A stretch of 64,000 bases of DNA from Deltaproteobacteria bacterium (lineage in GTDB: Bacteria; Desulfobacterota; DSM-4660; Desulfatiglandales; HGW-15). The DNA is taken from contig JAGVAP010000127.1 of assembly GCA_020060215.1 (NCBI GenBank), positions 53,861 through 117,860 on the forward strand, read 5' to 3'. Both the position numbers and the translations under genes were made by a program. Every line of letters starts with the position of its first letter. Position 1 is the stretch's first letter. The notes beneath the pieces were generated by a model, which saw only the letters and a program-made list of their open reading frames with translations, was not told the origin of the DNA and made no database searches. Shown here piece by piece: positions 25,934 to 34,570 of the stretch.

Positions 25934-26869
25934 ATGATCGTACCTTCCTATATCAAGCTCCATGAGAGCGGACGGCTTTCCGAAAGGGTGGAACAGAGCC
26001 TGGAGCTCTTGAGTCCCTGCCGCCTGTGCCCCAGGGAGTGCGGCATAGACCGGCTCGAAGGTGAAAAGGGGTTCTGCAGCACCGGCAGGCGCGCAAAGGT
26101 GGCAAGCTTCAACCCTCACTTCGGGGAAGAAGATCCCCTGGTCGGCCGAAACGGGTCCGGCACCATTTTCATCAGCTCATGCAATCTCCTCTGCAGCTTC
26201 TGCCAGAACAATGAAATCAGCCATGGGAAAGAGGGGATGGAAGTCGATGCCGGGCAGCTCGCCTCCATGATGATGGCCCTCTCCCGTTCCGGGTGCCACA
26301 ACATCAACTTCGTTACCCCCTCCCATGCGGTTCCCCAGATCCTGGAGGGACTGCTCCAGGCCATCCCCCAGGGGCTGAATGTCCCCCTGGTGTACAACTC
26401 GAGCGGTTATGACAGGGTGGAGACGCTCGAACTGCTCGAGTCCATTTTCGACATCTACATGCCTGACTTGAAATTCTGGGATCCGAGATGGTCGGCCAGG
26501 TTTTGTGGAGCCGCGGACTACCCCGAGGTCGCGGCAAGAGCCGTTCTGGAGATGCACAGGCAGGTCGGGGACCTGGTCCTGGATGAGCAGGGGGTGGCTG
26601 AAAGAGGGCTCCTGGTACGGCACCTCGTCATGCCCGGCCGCATCGCAGGCACGGAGCAGATCATGGAGTTCCTGGCCCATGAGATCTCCCCCGACACCTA
26701 CGTCAACGTCATGGACCAGTACAGGCCCTGCGGAGCGGCTCTGGACGACGAACTCATCGGGCGGCGATTGACCGGCGAAGAATTCAGGGAGGCCTTGGGC
26801 TGGGCCCGAAAGGCCGGCCTGAACCGTCTTGATTCCCGCAGACGGGAAAGGATCTTGTTTCGACTGTGA
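25934..26869 (+). CDS. Radical SAM protein, PflA-like (COG1313 type)
   Basis: A 311-residue radical SAM enzyme. The cluster motif is CNLLCSFC (Cys83, Cys87, Cys90). An N-terminal cysteine set, SPCRLCPRECG and GFCST (Cys29, 32, 36, 48), precedes it and may hold an additional Fe-S cluster. The glycine-rich SAM motif near VTPSHAVPQILEG and a C-terminal VMDQYRP motif are typical of the pyruvate-formate-lyase-activator-like COG1313 group. Its target is unknown. The gene overlaps the phosphatase gene behind it by 4 bases (GTGA), which signals translational coupling. Confidence 0.9.
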   Translation: MIVPSYIKLHESGRLSERVEQSLELLSPCRLCPRECGIDRLEGEKGFCSTGRRAKVASFNPHFGEEDPLVGRNGSGTIFISSCNLLCSFCQNNEISHGKEGMEVDAGQLASMMMALSRSGCHNINFVTPSHAVPQILEGLLQAIPQGLNVPLVYNSSGYDRVETLELLESIFDIYMPDLKFWDPRWSARFCGAADYPEVAARAVLEMHRQVGDLVLDEQGVAERGLLVRHLVMPGRIAGTEQIMEFLAHEISPDTYVNVMDQYRPCGAALDDELIGRRLTGEEFREALGWARKAGLNRLDSRRRERILFRL

Positions 26870-27516
26870 CCATGGACCAGCGGACCTTTATCATCGGCGA
26901 TATCCACGGGTGTCTGAAGATGCTGACCAGGCTCATGAAGAAGATCGAGTGGGAGCCTGAGACCGACAGACTGATCTTCGTGGGGGATTACGTGGACCGG
27001 GGCAGGGACTCCCGGGGCGTGATCGATTACCTGATTCGAATCTCGGCTGAATCCAAACACGTGGACTGCCTGATGGGAAATCACGAGGTCGGATTCCTGG
27101 ACTATCTCTCCGGGATGGACATGAGGTTCTTCCTGGCCAACGGGGGCGGATCCACCCTCCTCAGCTACCGGATGAAGGAAAGGACCGATTGGAGCGGCCA
27201 CATCCCTCCCGAGCACCTGCGGTTCCTCAACAACCTGAAGCCCTGGGTGGAGCTGCAGGATTATTACGTGGTCCATGCCGGCATGCGCCCGGGGGTTCCC
27301 ATTCATGAGCAGGCCCTGGAAGACCTGGTCTGGATTCGCGACACCTTCATCCACTCGTCCTATGACTTCGGGAAAAAGGTCATCTTCGGCCACACACCCT
27401 TTTCGGAACCCCTGATCATGGCGAACAAGGTCGGCCTGGATACGGGGGCGGTGTATGGAAACCGGCTGACCTGTCTCGAGCTTCCCGCCTTCACCTTTCA
27501 TTGGGTTGAGGCCTGA
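26866..27516 (+). CDS. PPP-family serine/threonine protein phosphatase
   Basis: A calcineurin-like metallophosphoesterase of about 216 residues. All PPP motifs are visible: GDIHG near residue 11, GDYVDRG near 40, GNHE near 68, a histidine in VVHAGMRPG, and GHTPF. The two-metal site is intact. Bacterial PPP enzymes remove phosphate from Ser, Thr or Tyr or act on dinucleotides. It sits between the radical SAM and dehydratase-like genes in one run of overlapping or closely spaced genes. The start is GTG, overlapping the preceding TGA; an ATG two codons later is also possible. Confidence 0.9.
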   Translation: MTMDQRTFIIGDIHGCLKMLTRLMKKIEWEPETDRLIFVGDYVDRGRDSRGVIDYLIRISAESKHVDCLMGNHEVGFLDYLSGMDMRFFLANGGGSTLLSYRMKERTDWSGHIPPEHLRFLNNLKPWVELQDYYVVHAGMRPGVPIHEQALEDLVWIRDTFIHSSYDFGKKVIFGHTPFSEPLIMANKVGLDTGAVYGNRLTCLELPAFTFHWVEA

Positions 27517-27520
27517 TCTC

Positions 27521-28525
27521 GTGAGTGACCCGGGGAACCTCATCGGAATCACCTCCACCATACCGGTTGAAGTGGTCTATGCCGCAGGCTTGAAGCCCGT
27601 GGACCTCAACAATCTTTTCATCACCTCCGATGCGCCCGAGGAGCTCGTCCAGCAGGCGGAGGTCGAGGGGTTTCCACACAATCTCTGCGGATGGATCAAG
27701 GGCATCTACGGCGCGATCCTCCGGAAAGGGCTGAACAAGATCATCGCGGTCACAGGGGGGGATTGCAGCAACACGCTCGCCCTCGGCGAGGTGCTGGAGT
27801 GCAGGGGGGTGGAGGTGGTGCCTTTCCGCTACCCCTGGGAGCGGGACCGCTCATCCCTGATGGGAGAGATGGAGCGTCTGCGGAAGAATCTCTCCACTTC
27901 ATGGGAGGCGGTGGAAGGCGTCAAGAGGCGACTGGACCGGATCCGGACCAAACTCATTGAACTGGATCGACTCACCTATGCAGGGGACCTGATCACGGGG
28001 GAGGAGAACCATCTCTTCCTGGTAGGCAGCTCCGACTTCGATTCCGACCCGGATCGCTATGAGAGAGGGCTGGATCTCTTCCTGGAAGGGGCCAGACGAA
28101 GGCAGCCGATGACCCAGGAGGTGCGGCTGGGCTTCATCGGCGTGCCCCCCATCTTCAAGGACCTCTACGGCTTCATCGAGTCCCTCGGCGCAAGGGTGGT
28201 TTTTAACGAGGTGCAAAGGCAGTTCAGCATGCCTTACCAGGAGCCCGATATCGCCGCACAGTATCTCCGGTACACCTACCCGTATCCGGTCATGGCGAGG
28301 GTCCAGGACATACAGGAGGCCGTCCAGACGAGGAGACTCCACGGCCTGATTCACTACACCCAGATGTTCTGCTTCAGGCAGGTCCAGGACATCGTCATGA
28401 GGTGGAAGCTCCGCGTTCCCATTCTCACCCTGGAAGGAGATCGGCCCGGGGCCGTGGACGGACGGACCGCAACCCGGATCGAGACCTTTGTCGAAATGCT
28501 CAGATCTGGGGTTTCCTGCCGCTGA
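27521..28525 (+). CDS. 2-hydroxyacyl-CoA dehydratase D-component-like protein, single subunit
   Basis: About 334 residues resembling the HgdB/FldB-type subunit: an early [33 protein letters not shown] (Cys55), TGGDCSNT (Cys81) and a later [11 protein letters not shown]. The cysteines are placed like ligands of the [4Fe-4S] cluster of the dehydratases or of double-cubane cluster proteins. There is no second subunit and no HgdC-type activator ATPase next to it, so it may be a stand-alone reductase with an unusual cluster. I preferred the GTG with GAGG upstream over the in-frame TTG five codons earlier. It overlaps the 3' end of the convergent FBPase gene by 26 bases. Confidence 0.82.
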   Translation: MSDPGNLIGITSTIPVEVVYAAGLKPVDLNNLFITSDAPEELVQQAEVEGFPHNLCGWIKGIYGAILRKGLNKIIAVTGGDCSNTLALGEVLECRGVEVVPFRYPWERDRSSLMGEMERLRKNLSTSWEAVEGVKRRLDRIRTKLIELDRLTYAGDLITGEENHLFLVGSSDFDSDPDRYERGLDLFLEGARRRQPMTQEVRLGFIGVPPIFKDLYGFIESLGARVVFNEVQRQFSMPYQEPDIAAQYLRYTYPYPVMARVQDIQEAVQTRRLHGLIHYTQMFCFRQVQDIVMRWKLRVPILTLEGDRPGAVDGRTATRIETFVEMLRSGVSCR

Positions 28526-29531
28526 GAAAGGACTCGACGAGCTCCACATCCTCCCTGCTTCCGATGTAGAGCGGCACCCGCTGATGCAGGTCCCTCGGCT
28601 CGATCTTGAGGATCGGTCCCCTTCCGTCGCTCGCATAGCCGCCCGCCTGTTCCACCACCATGGCGAGGGGATTGGCCTCCAGCATCAATCGGAGTTTGCC
28701 CGAGGGCTTTTTCGGATCCTTCAGGTCGGCCGGATACATGAAGATGCCGCCCTTCAGCAGGTTTCGATGAAAATCGGCGACCAGGCTGCCCACGTATCTG
28801 GAGGTGTAGGGCCTTCCGGTCGACTTTTCGGTCGCCTTGAAGTAATCGACCGCCGCCCTGGTCCTTCCGTCCCAGTAGGGATAATTCCCCTCGTTGACGC
28901 TGTAGATCTTCCCCTTCCTGGGGATGCGGATATTCTCGTGCGAGAGAAGGAATTCGCCGACGCTCGGATACAGGGTAAAGCCGTGGACACCGTTTCCGGT
29001 GGTGTAGACCATCATCGTGCTGGAGCCGTAGATAAAATATCCGGCGGCGACCTGCTTGTAGCCGGGCTGCAGGATGTCGCTGAGCAGATAGTCCCGCGTC
29101 CCGTCGTTGCTGGTCTTGCGGTAGATGCCGAAGATCGTTCCGATGCTCACATTCACATCGATGTTGGAGGAGCCGTCCAGCGGATCGAAAAGGAGGACGT
29201 AGTTGCCCCTCGGATAGGCCGCAGGGATATCGATGGGGTCCGCCAGCTCCTCCGACCCCATGCAGCAGAGTTGCCCGACGTGGCGCATCCTTTCGATGAT
29301 CACCCGGTTGGCAAAGAGATCCAGCTTTTGAACCGCCTCCTCCTGGACATTGATGGTCCCGGTTGCACCCAGGATGTCCACGAGGCCGGCCTTGTTCACC
29401 TCCCTGCTGATGACCTTGGCCGCAACGATGAGTTCATGGAGCAGATTGGTGAAGGCCCCGGTGGCCTCCGGGGTTTCACGCTGCTCGCGCAGGATGTGTT
29501 CCGTAATGGTGGTGCCCACTTTCTGACCCAT
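28500..29531 (-). CDS. fbp: Fructose-1,6-bisphosphatase, class 1
   Basis: A 343-residue gluconeogenic enzyme. It has the metal-site motifs EELADP (here MGSEEL) and [10 protein letters not shown], and the C-terminal substrate region [21 protein letters not shown] that is almost identical across class 1 enzymes. It hydrolyses fructose-1,6-bisphosphate to fructose-6-phosphate. It stands alone on its strand. A PFK-2/FBPase-2-like gene lies 4 kb away, and FBPase-1 is the classical target of fructose-2,6-bisphosphate, which makes the pairing notable (inference). Confidence 0.96.
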   Translation of the reverse strand: MGQKVGTTITEHILREQRETPEATGAFTNLLHELIVAAKVISREVNKAGLVDILGATGTINVQEEAVQKLDLFANRVIIERMRHVGQLCCMGSEELADPIDIPAAYPRGNYVLLFDPLDGSSNIDVNVSIGTIFGIYRKTSNDGTRDYLLSDILQPGYKQVAAGYFIYGSSTMMVYTTGNGVHGFTLYPSVGEFLLSHENIRIPRKGKIYSVNEGNYPYWDGRTRAAVDYFKATEKSTGRPYTSRYVGSLVADFHRNLLKGGIFMYPADLKDPKKPSGKLRLMLEANPLAMVVEQAGGYASDGRGPILKIEPRDLHQRVPLYIGSREDVELVESFLSGRKPQI

Positions 29532-29610
29532 GATCCTGCCTCCTTTCCTCTATCGATTTACACCTCCGATGGGTTTCCCTCCACCTGTCCTACGGCACTG
29601 CGTTTCCTGT

Positions 29611-29643
29611 CGTCTTCATTCGATGTGCGATGTTCAACGTTCG
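29611..29643. repeat. Dispersed repeat family D, inverted copy
   Basis: The words CGTCTTCATTCGATGTGCGATG and TTCAACGTTC read, in reverse complement, like the family at 23530-23571. Confidence 0.5.
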
Positions 29644-29687
29644 TCCCCTCCCTTCATGCGAGCCTTGCCTCTGGCTGCGGTTTCGAG

Positions 29688-29790
29688 GGATCCAGGATCC
29701 AAGATGCAGGATCCAGGATGAAAGAAAGAACCAAGACCCCGGGGTGTAGAACTGTCTTAACCCGGAATCTGCATCCTGAATCTTGCATCC
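29688..29790. repeat. Dispersed repeat family B (GGATCCAGGATGC words)
   Basis: GGATCCAGGATCCAAGATGC and following repeats (left, 29688-29720) face GCATCCTGAATCTTGCATCC (right, 29771-29790) in inverted order. The same family recurs at 59188-59325. Confidence 0.65.
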
Positions 29791-29801
29791 ATTTTGAAGT
29801 T

Positions 29802-30863
29802 TCATACGAGGGTATCCCTATACTCCAGCCGGTAGATCTCGGCGAGCGTGAAAAAGATGGCCATGATCAGCGGCCCGTAAATAATCCCTAGGATCCCGAA
29901 CATCTTCAATCCCCCCAGAATCCCGATGAATACCAGGAGAGAGTTCATCCTCATCTCCTTGCCGATCAGCCTGGGTTTGACCAGATTCTCCATGAGCAGA
30001 CTGTAACAGGCGTTGTAGATGAGAAAGGCCGCCGCCGTCCCATGCTTTCCCTGGAGGACCAGGACGGCCGTTGCGGGGATAAAGACGATGGATGAGCCAA
30101 CGACCGGAAGAAGGGCGGTGAGCCCTATGAAGGTGCCCCAGAGGACGGGGGACCCCAGGTTGAAGAACAGGAAACCGAAGCCGCCCAGGACTCCCTGAAC
30201 AAGACCGTTCACCCCGTTCCCGAAAAGGATCGCCTTTGCGGTCACGCGGAACCTGTTCACCACCAGCTCCTGCTGCTCGGCAGGAAACGGGAGGAGCTCA
30301 GAGATGTAATTCTTCAGGCGAGGCCCGTCCCTGAACAGGTAATAGATCATGAGCACCATGAGGAAGAAATGGACCAGAAAGCTCAGCAGGTTGGATCCCA
30401 CGGCGCTGATCTGCCTCGAGAGATAGTACCCGACCGTGCTGGCGAGCGAGGTCGCCACCCGCTCGATGCCTTGCCCATCGATTTCGATCCTGAACAGCTT
30501 CTGGGCCTTTCTCAAGTGAACGGCCCAGCTGGAATCGGAGTGAACGGCCTCCTGGATCATCTTCAGAGACACGGAGTTCTTTGCCTTGCCGTAGAATTCC
30601 AGGGCCTCCGTCGAAAGGCTGCCCAGCAGGCTGCCCGCCGGGATGATGAGGACCAGAAGGATCAGTGCGACGACAAGGATGGCGGAAACCCGCTCCCGTC
30701 CCCCCAGGAGCCTGGTGACCCTCGCGTAAAGAGGGTAAAACGCACTGGCAATGATCAGGGCCAGTACGATGGAGGTGAAATAGGCCCAGAAAAGCGACAG
30801 AAGGAGGAAAAGGGCGCAGAGCAGGGTGGCGATGAATATCCTTGATAGTGTTCGTGTTTCCAT
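29802..30863 (-). CDS. AI-2E / PerM family transporter
   Basis: A 353-residue membrane protein with about eight transmembrane helices. Signature parts are YPLYARVTRLLGGRERVSA in the first third, the central hydrophilic region, NGLVQGVLGGFGFLFFNLG, PVVGSSIVFIPATAVLVLQG, and the C-terminal FGILGIIYGPLIMAI. This is the TqsA/PerM/YdbO superfamily. Members export autoinducer-2 or carry ions, and many have no known substrate. It stands alone on its strand. Confidence 0.9.
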   Translation of the reverse strand: METRTLSRIFIATLLCALFLLLSLFWAYFTSIVLALIIASAFYPLYARVTRLLGGRERVSAILVVALILLVLIIPAGSLLGSLSTEALEFYGKAKNSVSLKMIQEAVHSDSSWAVHLRKAQKLFRIEIDGQGIERVATSLASTVGYYLSRQISAVGSNLLSFLVHFFLMVLMIYYLFRDGPRLKNYISELLPFPAEQQELVVNRFRVTAKAILFGNGVNGLVQGVLGGFGFLFFNLGSPVLWGTFIGLTALLPVVGSSIVFIPATAVLVLQGKHGTAAAFLIYNACYSLLMENLVKPRLIGKEMRMNSLLVFIGILGGLKMFGILGIIYGPLIMAIFFTLAEIYRLEYRDTLV

Positions 30864-30920
30864 TGTTTCATGGGCCTCAGGTAAGACTATAGGGGAAGTG
30901 CGATCGCTTAGTCAAAAGAT

Positions 30921-31040
30921 TTGATTGGAATGATGGAATGGTGGAATGATGGGGTTCGAAACTGCAAAGGCACATCTTGGCGCCCTCATCACAAGCTTTC
31001 GATTACTCTTCCCCAATATGCCACTATTCCATCATTCGAG
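30921..31040. repeat. Inverted dispersed repeat family G (GGAATGATGGAATGGTGG words)
   Basis: TTGGAATGATGGAATGGTGG and its continuation (left, from 30925) face CCACTATTCCATCATTC (right, ending near 31039). The 252-base gap between the transporter and methyltransferase genes is filled mainly by this element. Confidence 0.55.
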
Positions 31041-31115
31041 CTTCCGGTGTGCCGGCGCCATGAACTTCACCCCTTTAGGGTGCGCCGAGGCCGGTCCTCA
31101 GGGTCGGATTTCTAC

Positions 31116-31919
31116 TTACGGCTTCTTTCCCCGGCAGAGGATGATCGGCGAGTAGGTGAATCGGCGGGGATTGCAGAAAAAGGATTTGAACTCGGCAAAG
31201 AACCCTTCGAACCCGTCCTCGTACTCGCTGAACGCATAGCCGGACTGCCTTCCGGCGATCTCCAGCTTCTTGGTCCAGTTGAAAAGATCGTTTCTCTTGA
31301 CGGGTCCGTAGATCAGGTGGTGAGGCAGCAGGTTGACCCGGATCTCCTCAAAACCCAGGTCATACAGATGGGAGTAGAGTTTCCTGCCGGCGTACGGGTC
31401 GAAATCGGCCCGCAGTTCCATGAGCTTCATGAGACCGTTCACGGCCGAATCCATGGCCGCTGAGAGGCCGTAATGGCTGAGGCAGTTATAGTCCAGATCC
31501 GCCAGACAAAGGATCCCTCCCGGTCTGAGTGCACTGCAGACGTTGCGCACGAGGTCAAAACCGCCGGTGCGGTAATGCTCGAGCACAAAACGGATCCAGA
31601 TAAAATCGAAATGCCCGTAAGCGTCGAGCGGTTTGCGGATATCTCCGAGGGCAAAATCGAGCCCCTGGTCGCGGTAGTGTTCGTTCGCGTATTCGATTCT
31701 CCTGCGGGAGATGTCTATCCCGAGAGCGGATCCGCCCGGCCGGACAGCCCGGTTGAGATAAAAGGTGGTCTTTCCGGGACCGCATCCCAGGTCCCCCACC
31801 CTCATCCCGGGTTTCAATCCGGCCCAGCGCGCCTGTCTCAGGACCGAGCGAGGGTCGGTCTTGAGGTCCAGCCTGATGGACTCCTCTTCGCTCTCCATTA
31901 CATATCGAGGACGAGACAT
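31116..31919 (-). CDS. Class I SAM-dependent methyltransferase
   Basis: A 267-residue methyltransferase with motif I VGDLGCGPGKTTFYLNR near residue 43, acidic motif II in LGIDISRRRI, and a motif-III-like GHFDFIWIRFVLEH. The C-terminal half (YAGRKLYSHLYDLGFEEIRV) probably holds the substrate site. The start is the internal ATG after GGAACGGAG; the longer upstream frame reads into the PP-loop gene. The neighbour 28 bases upstream encodes a PP-loop ATPase, so they may be co-expressed. Substrate unknown. Confidence 0.85.
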   Translation of the reverse strand: MSRPRYVMESEEESIRLDLKTDPRSVLRQARWAGLKPGMRVGDLGCGPGKTTFYLNRAVRPGGSALGIDISRRRIEYANEHYRDQGLDFALGDIRKPLDAYGHFDFIWIRFVLEHYRTGGFDLVRNVCSALRPGGILCLADLDYNCLSHYGLSAAMDSAVNGLMKLMELRADFDPYAGRKLYSHLYDLGFEEIRVNLLPHHLIYGPVKRNDLFNWTKKLEIAGRQSGYAFSEYEDGFEGFFAEFKSFFCNPRRFTYSPIILCRGKKP

Positions 31920-31947
31920 GAATGACTCCGTTCCGGAGACCGGGGGG

Positions 31948-32784
31948 TCAAATGACCTTCTTGAGGTACCGCTCTTCTCCCATGTCGGAGAAGAATCGCT
32001 CTTCCGGCAATTGGAGGGCGCTCCGGGCAAACCGCAGGACTTTATCGAAGTCAAACTGCAGGTTCATCTTTTCATAATAGCTCGAAAAGTGGCGTTTCGG
32101 CCGGTACTGGCGATAAATGCAATGGGTGGTGAGGACCTGGATCCCCTCCTTCGAGATGAAATCCATGATCTCCTGGTCGTTGTACCGGATGAGCGGCTTG
32201 AAAACGACCAGACCGCTTTGCATGCTGAGGAGCGGGTAGAAACGCTGAAAGGTCTCGATGTAGCGCTCTTCCATGGGCTTGTGGCGGATGGAGGGTGAGG
32301 AGTCCTCGCTGGCGTAGACCGACCCGAGGATATGCTCAATGGAGGCGCTGGCCAGGTCCCAGAGGGAATAACTCATGACGATGACGAGGGAGCTCATCTC
32401 CATCCCCCTCTTCTTCAGGAAATCTATCAGCGCCTTCTTCTTGGTGGTATTGCAGATCAGACAGGGACTCACGCTCTCCCCGAGGGCGTGGGCCAAGAGG
32501 TCGTCCCCCTCGGAGACGCGGTGCCATTGGATGGCTGCACCCCGGGACCTCCAGAAGCGGTCGATCTCCTCCCACTCCTTCTGGATGAAGACATGGTTCG
32601 GATACATGCCGGCATGGGCCTCAAAGGAGAATCCGAACTCCTCGCCCGCCTTCTGAATCAGGTGCAGTGCAGCCGATGAATCCTTCCCTCCTGAAAAAAA
32701 CACCATGACCGTCTTGCCGGGAAATGACTCCAGAGCCTCCCGATGGAGGTCCTTCCATTCCTGGTAATTCAAGGTGCGGCCCAT
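31948..32784 (-). CDS. N-type ATP pyrophosphatase, TtcA/TilS-like PP-loop protein
   Basis: A 278-residue protein with the PP-loop SGGKDS (residues 31-36). A CxxC motif occurs in SPCLICNTTKK (Cys108, Cys111) and an extra cysteine in THCIYRQYRPKRH, which suggests an Fe-S or zinc-thiolate site as in the tRNA 2-thiocytidine enzyme TtcA. It does not match the canonical TtcA PCGSC motif, so the role is an open question: tRNA thiolation or another adenylation of a carboxyl or sulfur acceptor. It lies just upstream of a methyltransferase. Confidence 0.8.
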   Translation of the reverse strand: MGRTLNYQEWKDLHREALESFPGKTVMVFFSGGKDSSAALHLIQKAGEEFGFSFEAHAGMYPNHVFIQKEWEEIDRFWRSRGAAIQWHRVSEGDDLLAHALGESVSPCLICNTTKKKALIDFLKKRGMEMSSLVIVMSYSLWDLASASIEHILGSVYASEDSSPSIRHKPMEERYIETFQRFYPLLSMQSGLVVFKPLIRYNDQEIMDFISKEGIQVLTTHCIYRQYRPKRHFSSYYEKMNLQFDFDKVLRFARSALQLPEERFFSDMGEERYLKKVI

Positions 32785-33077
32785 CTGCCCTCCTTTGGGA
32801 ATGAACGGAATCGTGTCTCTGAGGTGAGCACGGATCGGAATGAAGAAACCGCAGAGGCGGGAAAAAGATAACTTACAAAAAGGAGAGAATCAATCGGATT
32901 TGACCATGAACTGCAAGCCCGCGAAATGGAAGGGGCCGAAGGAGTGGAGATGACCGCTGCCGAAAAAGATCCCGGGGACTGGCTTTTGTTCCGCATCACG
33001 CTAAGATATTTATTGGGACAAGGGGAGAGAGCCTTTCTTGCACACGTGAGGAATGATGTCTAATAGGAGTTGTAACG

Positions 33078-33635
33078 ATGAACCGGACCGGAAGTCTCGT
33101 CGCTTTTCTCGTGCTCGCGTCCGCCCTCCTGCCTTCGTGCTCTCCTCTGTCGAAGAGCGTCAGGCAGGTGGCGGAAAGCGGGGTCTCTTTTGAAACCATC
33201 AGGCAGAACCCCGAGCGGTATATCGGGAAAAGGGTGGTGTTGGGGGGATATATCCTGGAGGTCAAGAACCTGCCGACTGCAACCAGGTTGACGATCCTGC
33301 AGACCCCCCTCGATTATCAGGACCGTCCAAAGGCAAAGGAAGATTCCCATGGCCGGTTCGTGGTCGCCCGCGACGGTTTTCTCGACCCCGCGGTCTTTGA
33401 AACGGACCGCATGCTTACGGTCGCCGGTGTAGTTCAGGGAAGAGAGACGATCATGATCGACGGGTACTCCTATCCCACGATTGCCCTGAATCCGATCGAG
33501 ATGCACCTATGGGAAAAAGAGGTCCCCGGGGGTTATCCGTATTACTATCCGTTCTACGACCCGTTCTATTACGACCCGTTCTACCGATGGTACGGCGACC
33601 CATTCTTCCGGAGACCGGTACCCAGGAGAAGATAG
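33078..33635 (+). CDS. Slp family outer-membrane lipoprotein
   Basis: A 185-residue lipoprotein. The signal has the lipobox LLPSC (Cys21), and the mature part matches the Slp fold: ERYIGKRVVLGGYILEVKNL, LQTPLDYQDRP, GRFVVARDGFLDPAVF and the LTVAGVVQGRE motif. The C-terminus is odd: a tail of about 35 residues, rich in tyrosine, phenylalanine and proline with repeats of the type YYPFYDPFYYDPF, not usual in the family. AGGAG lies 9 bases before the start. A second slp-like gene follows after 21 bases. Slp proteins are envelope-stress or acid-stress related. Confidence 0.88.
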   Translation: MNRTGSLVAFLVLASALLPSCSPLSKSVRQVAESGVSFETIRQNPERYIGKRVVLGGYILEVKNLPTATRLTILQTPLDYQDRPKAKEDSHGRFVVARDGFLDPAVFETDRMLTVAGVVQGRETIMIDGYSYPTIALNPIEMHLWEKEVPGGYPYYYPFYDPFYYDPFYRWYGDPFFRRPVPRRR

Positions 33636-33656
33636 GGCAGGGGAGGAGAATGCCAC

Positions 33657-34157
33657 ATGACAGGAAAGATAGCCCGGGTTCTTGTGTTCGCTGCCGCGTT
33701 CGTCTTGCTGGCCGGCTGTGCGACCGTGCCCAGGGAGATCACCTCCAGGGTGACGTACTACGGGGACTTCGAGTCGGTCCAGAAAGCTCCTGAAAAATTT
33801 GAGGGCGAGTTCGTCCTCTTTGGCGGAAGGGTTGTTGAAATCAGGAACGATCCTCCCTTCTCCAGCATGATCGTGGTGCAATTCCCGCTGGACGGCAGCT
33901 ACAAACCCAATGTGAACCAGCCGTCCCAGGGCCGCTTTCTGGTCCGGTCGGAGTCTTTCCTGGACCCTGCCGTCTATAGCGCCGGGAGCCTCGTCACCGT
34001 GGCCGGCACGATCGCCGGCAAGGACATCCGTCCCGTGGGCGAATACCCTTACGTTTATCCGGTGATCAATTCGACCCGGATCTGGAAGTGGGAACCTGAA
34101 CGCGGCTACACGTATCCCCGGTTCCACATCGGCATCGGGGTAGGGACTTTCTTCTGA
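33657..34157 (+). CDS. Slp family outer-membrane lipoprotein, second copy
   Basis: A 166-residue paralogue of the gene before it. The signal peptide ends at LLAGC (Cys21). The mature part shows the family features VTYYGDFESVQKAPEKFEG, VLFGGRVVEIRND, QGRFLVRSESFLDPAVY and VTVAGTIAGK. The last part is again rich in aromatic residues (YPYVYPVIN, YTYPRFHIG) but lacks the repeated tail. The two genes form an operon and probably arose by duplication. Confidence 0.9.
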   Translation: MTGKIARVLVFAAAFVLLAGCATVPREITSRVTYYGDFESVQKAPEKFEGEFVLFGGRVVEIRNDPPFSSMIVVQFPLDGSYKPNVNQPSQGRFLVRSESFLDPAVYSAGSLVTVAGTIAGKDIRPVGEYPYVYPVINSTRIWKWEPERGYTYPRFHIGIGVGTFF

Positions 34158-34160
34158 GCG

Positions 34161-34457
34161 CTAGTATCTGGAGGACCTTCCCCCCCCGCGTCTTCCACCG
34201 CCCTGGCGATCATCGGTACGGGGGCGGGCCTCGTTCACATTGACGGCCCGGCCCTTCATCTCTTTGCCGTTGAGACCGCCGATGGCTGCCTTGGCCTCCT
34301 CCTGCGAGGGCATCTCGACGAAACCGAAGCCTTTCGACTGTCCCGTGAATTTGTCTTTGATGATGGAGGCGGAGGTCACCTGTCCATAGGCCTCAAAGGC
34401 CTGGCGCAGGTCCTCTTCCGTAACGGCATAAGAAAGGTTTCCGACATAGATGTTCAT
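34161..34457 (-). CDS. RNA-binding protein with one RRM domain and Gly/Arg tail
   Basis: A 98-residue protein: an RRM domain with RNP2 IYVGNL at the start and RNP1 KGFGFVEM near residue 45, followed by a short basic RDDRQGGGRRGGGRSSRY tail. It resembles the cold-inducible RNA-binding (Rbp) proteins of cyanobacteria and other bacteria. The start is the ATG after AGGAGAGA. The DEAD-box helicase gene ends 114 bases upstream on the same strand, so the two may act together in RNA remodelling at low temperature (inference). Confidence 0.92.
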   Translation of the reverse strand: MNIYVGNLSYAVTEEDLRQAFEAYGQVTSASIIKDKFTGQSKGFGFVEMPSQEEAKAAIGGLNGKEMKGRAVNVNEARPRTDDRQGGGRRGGGRSSRY

Positions 34458-34570
34458 CCGAATCTCTCCTCTTCCTGATGTGGTAACCAATGCCGGACCC
34501 ATGACGAATCCGGCCCCCCTGAGTTAACCCATGCCCAACCTCATCAACTCTCTTCCCAAAAACTAAAGAG

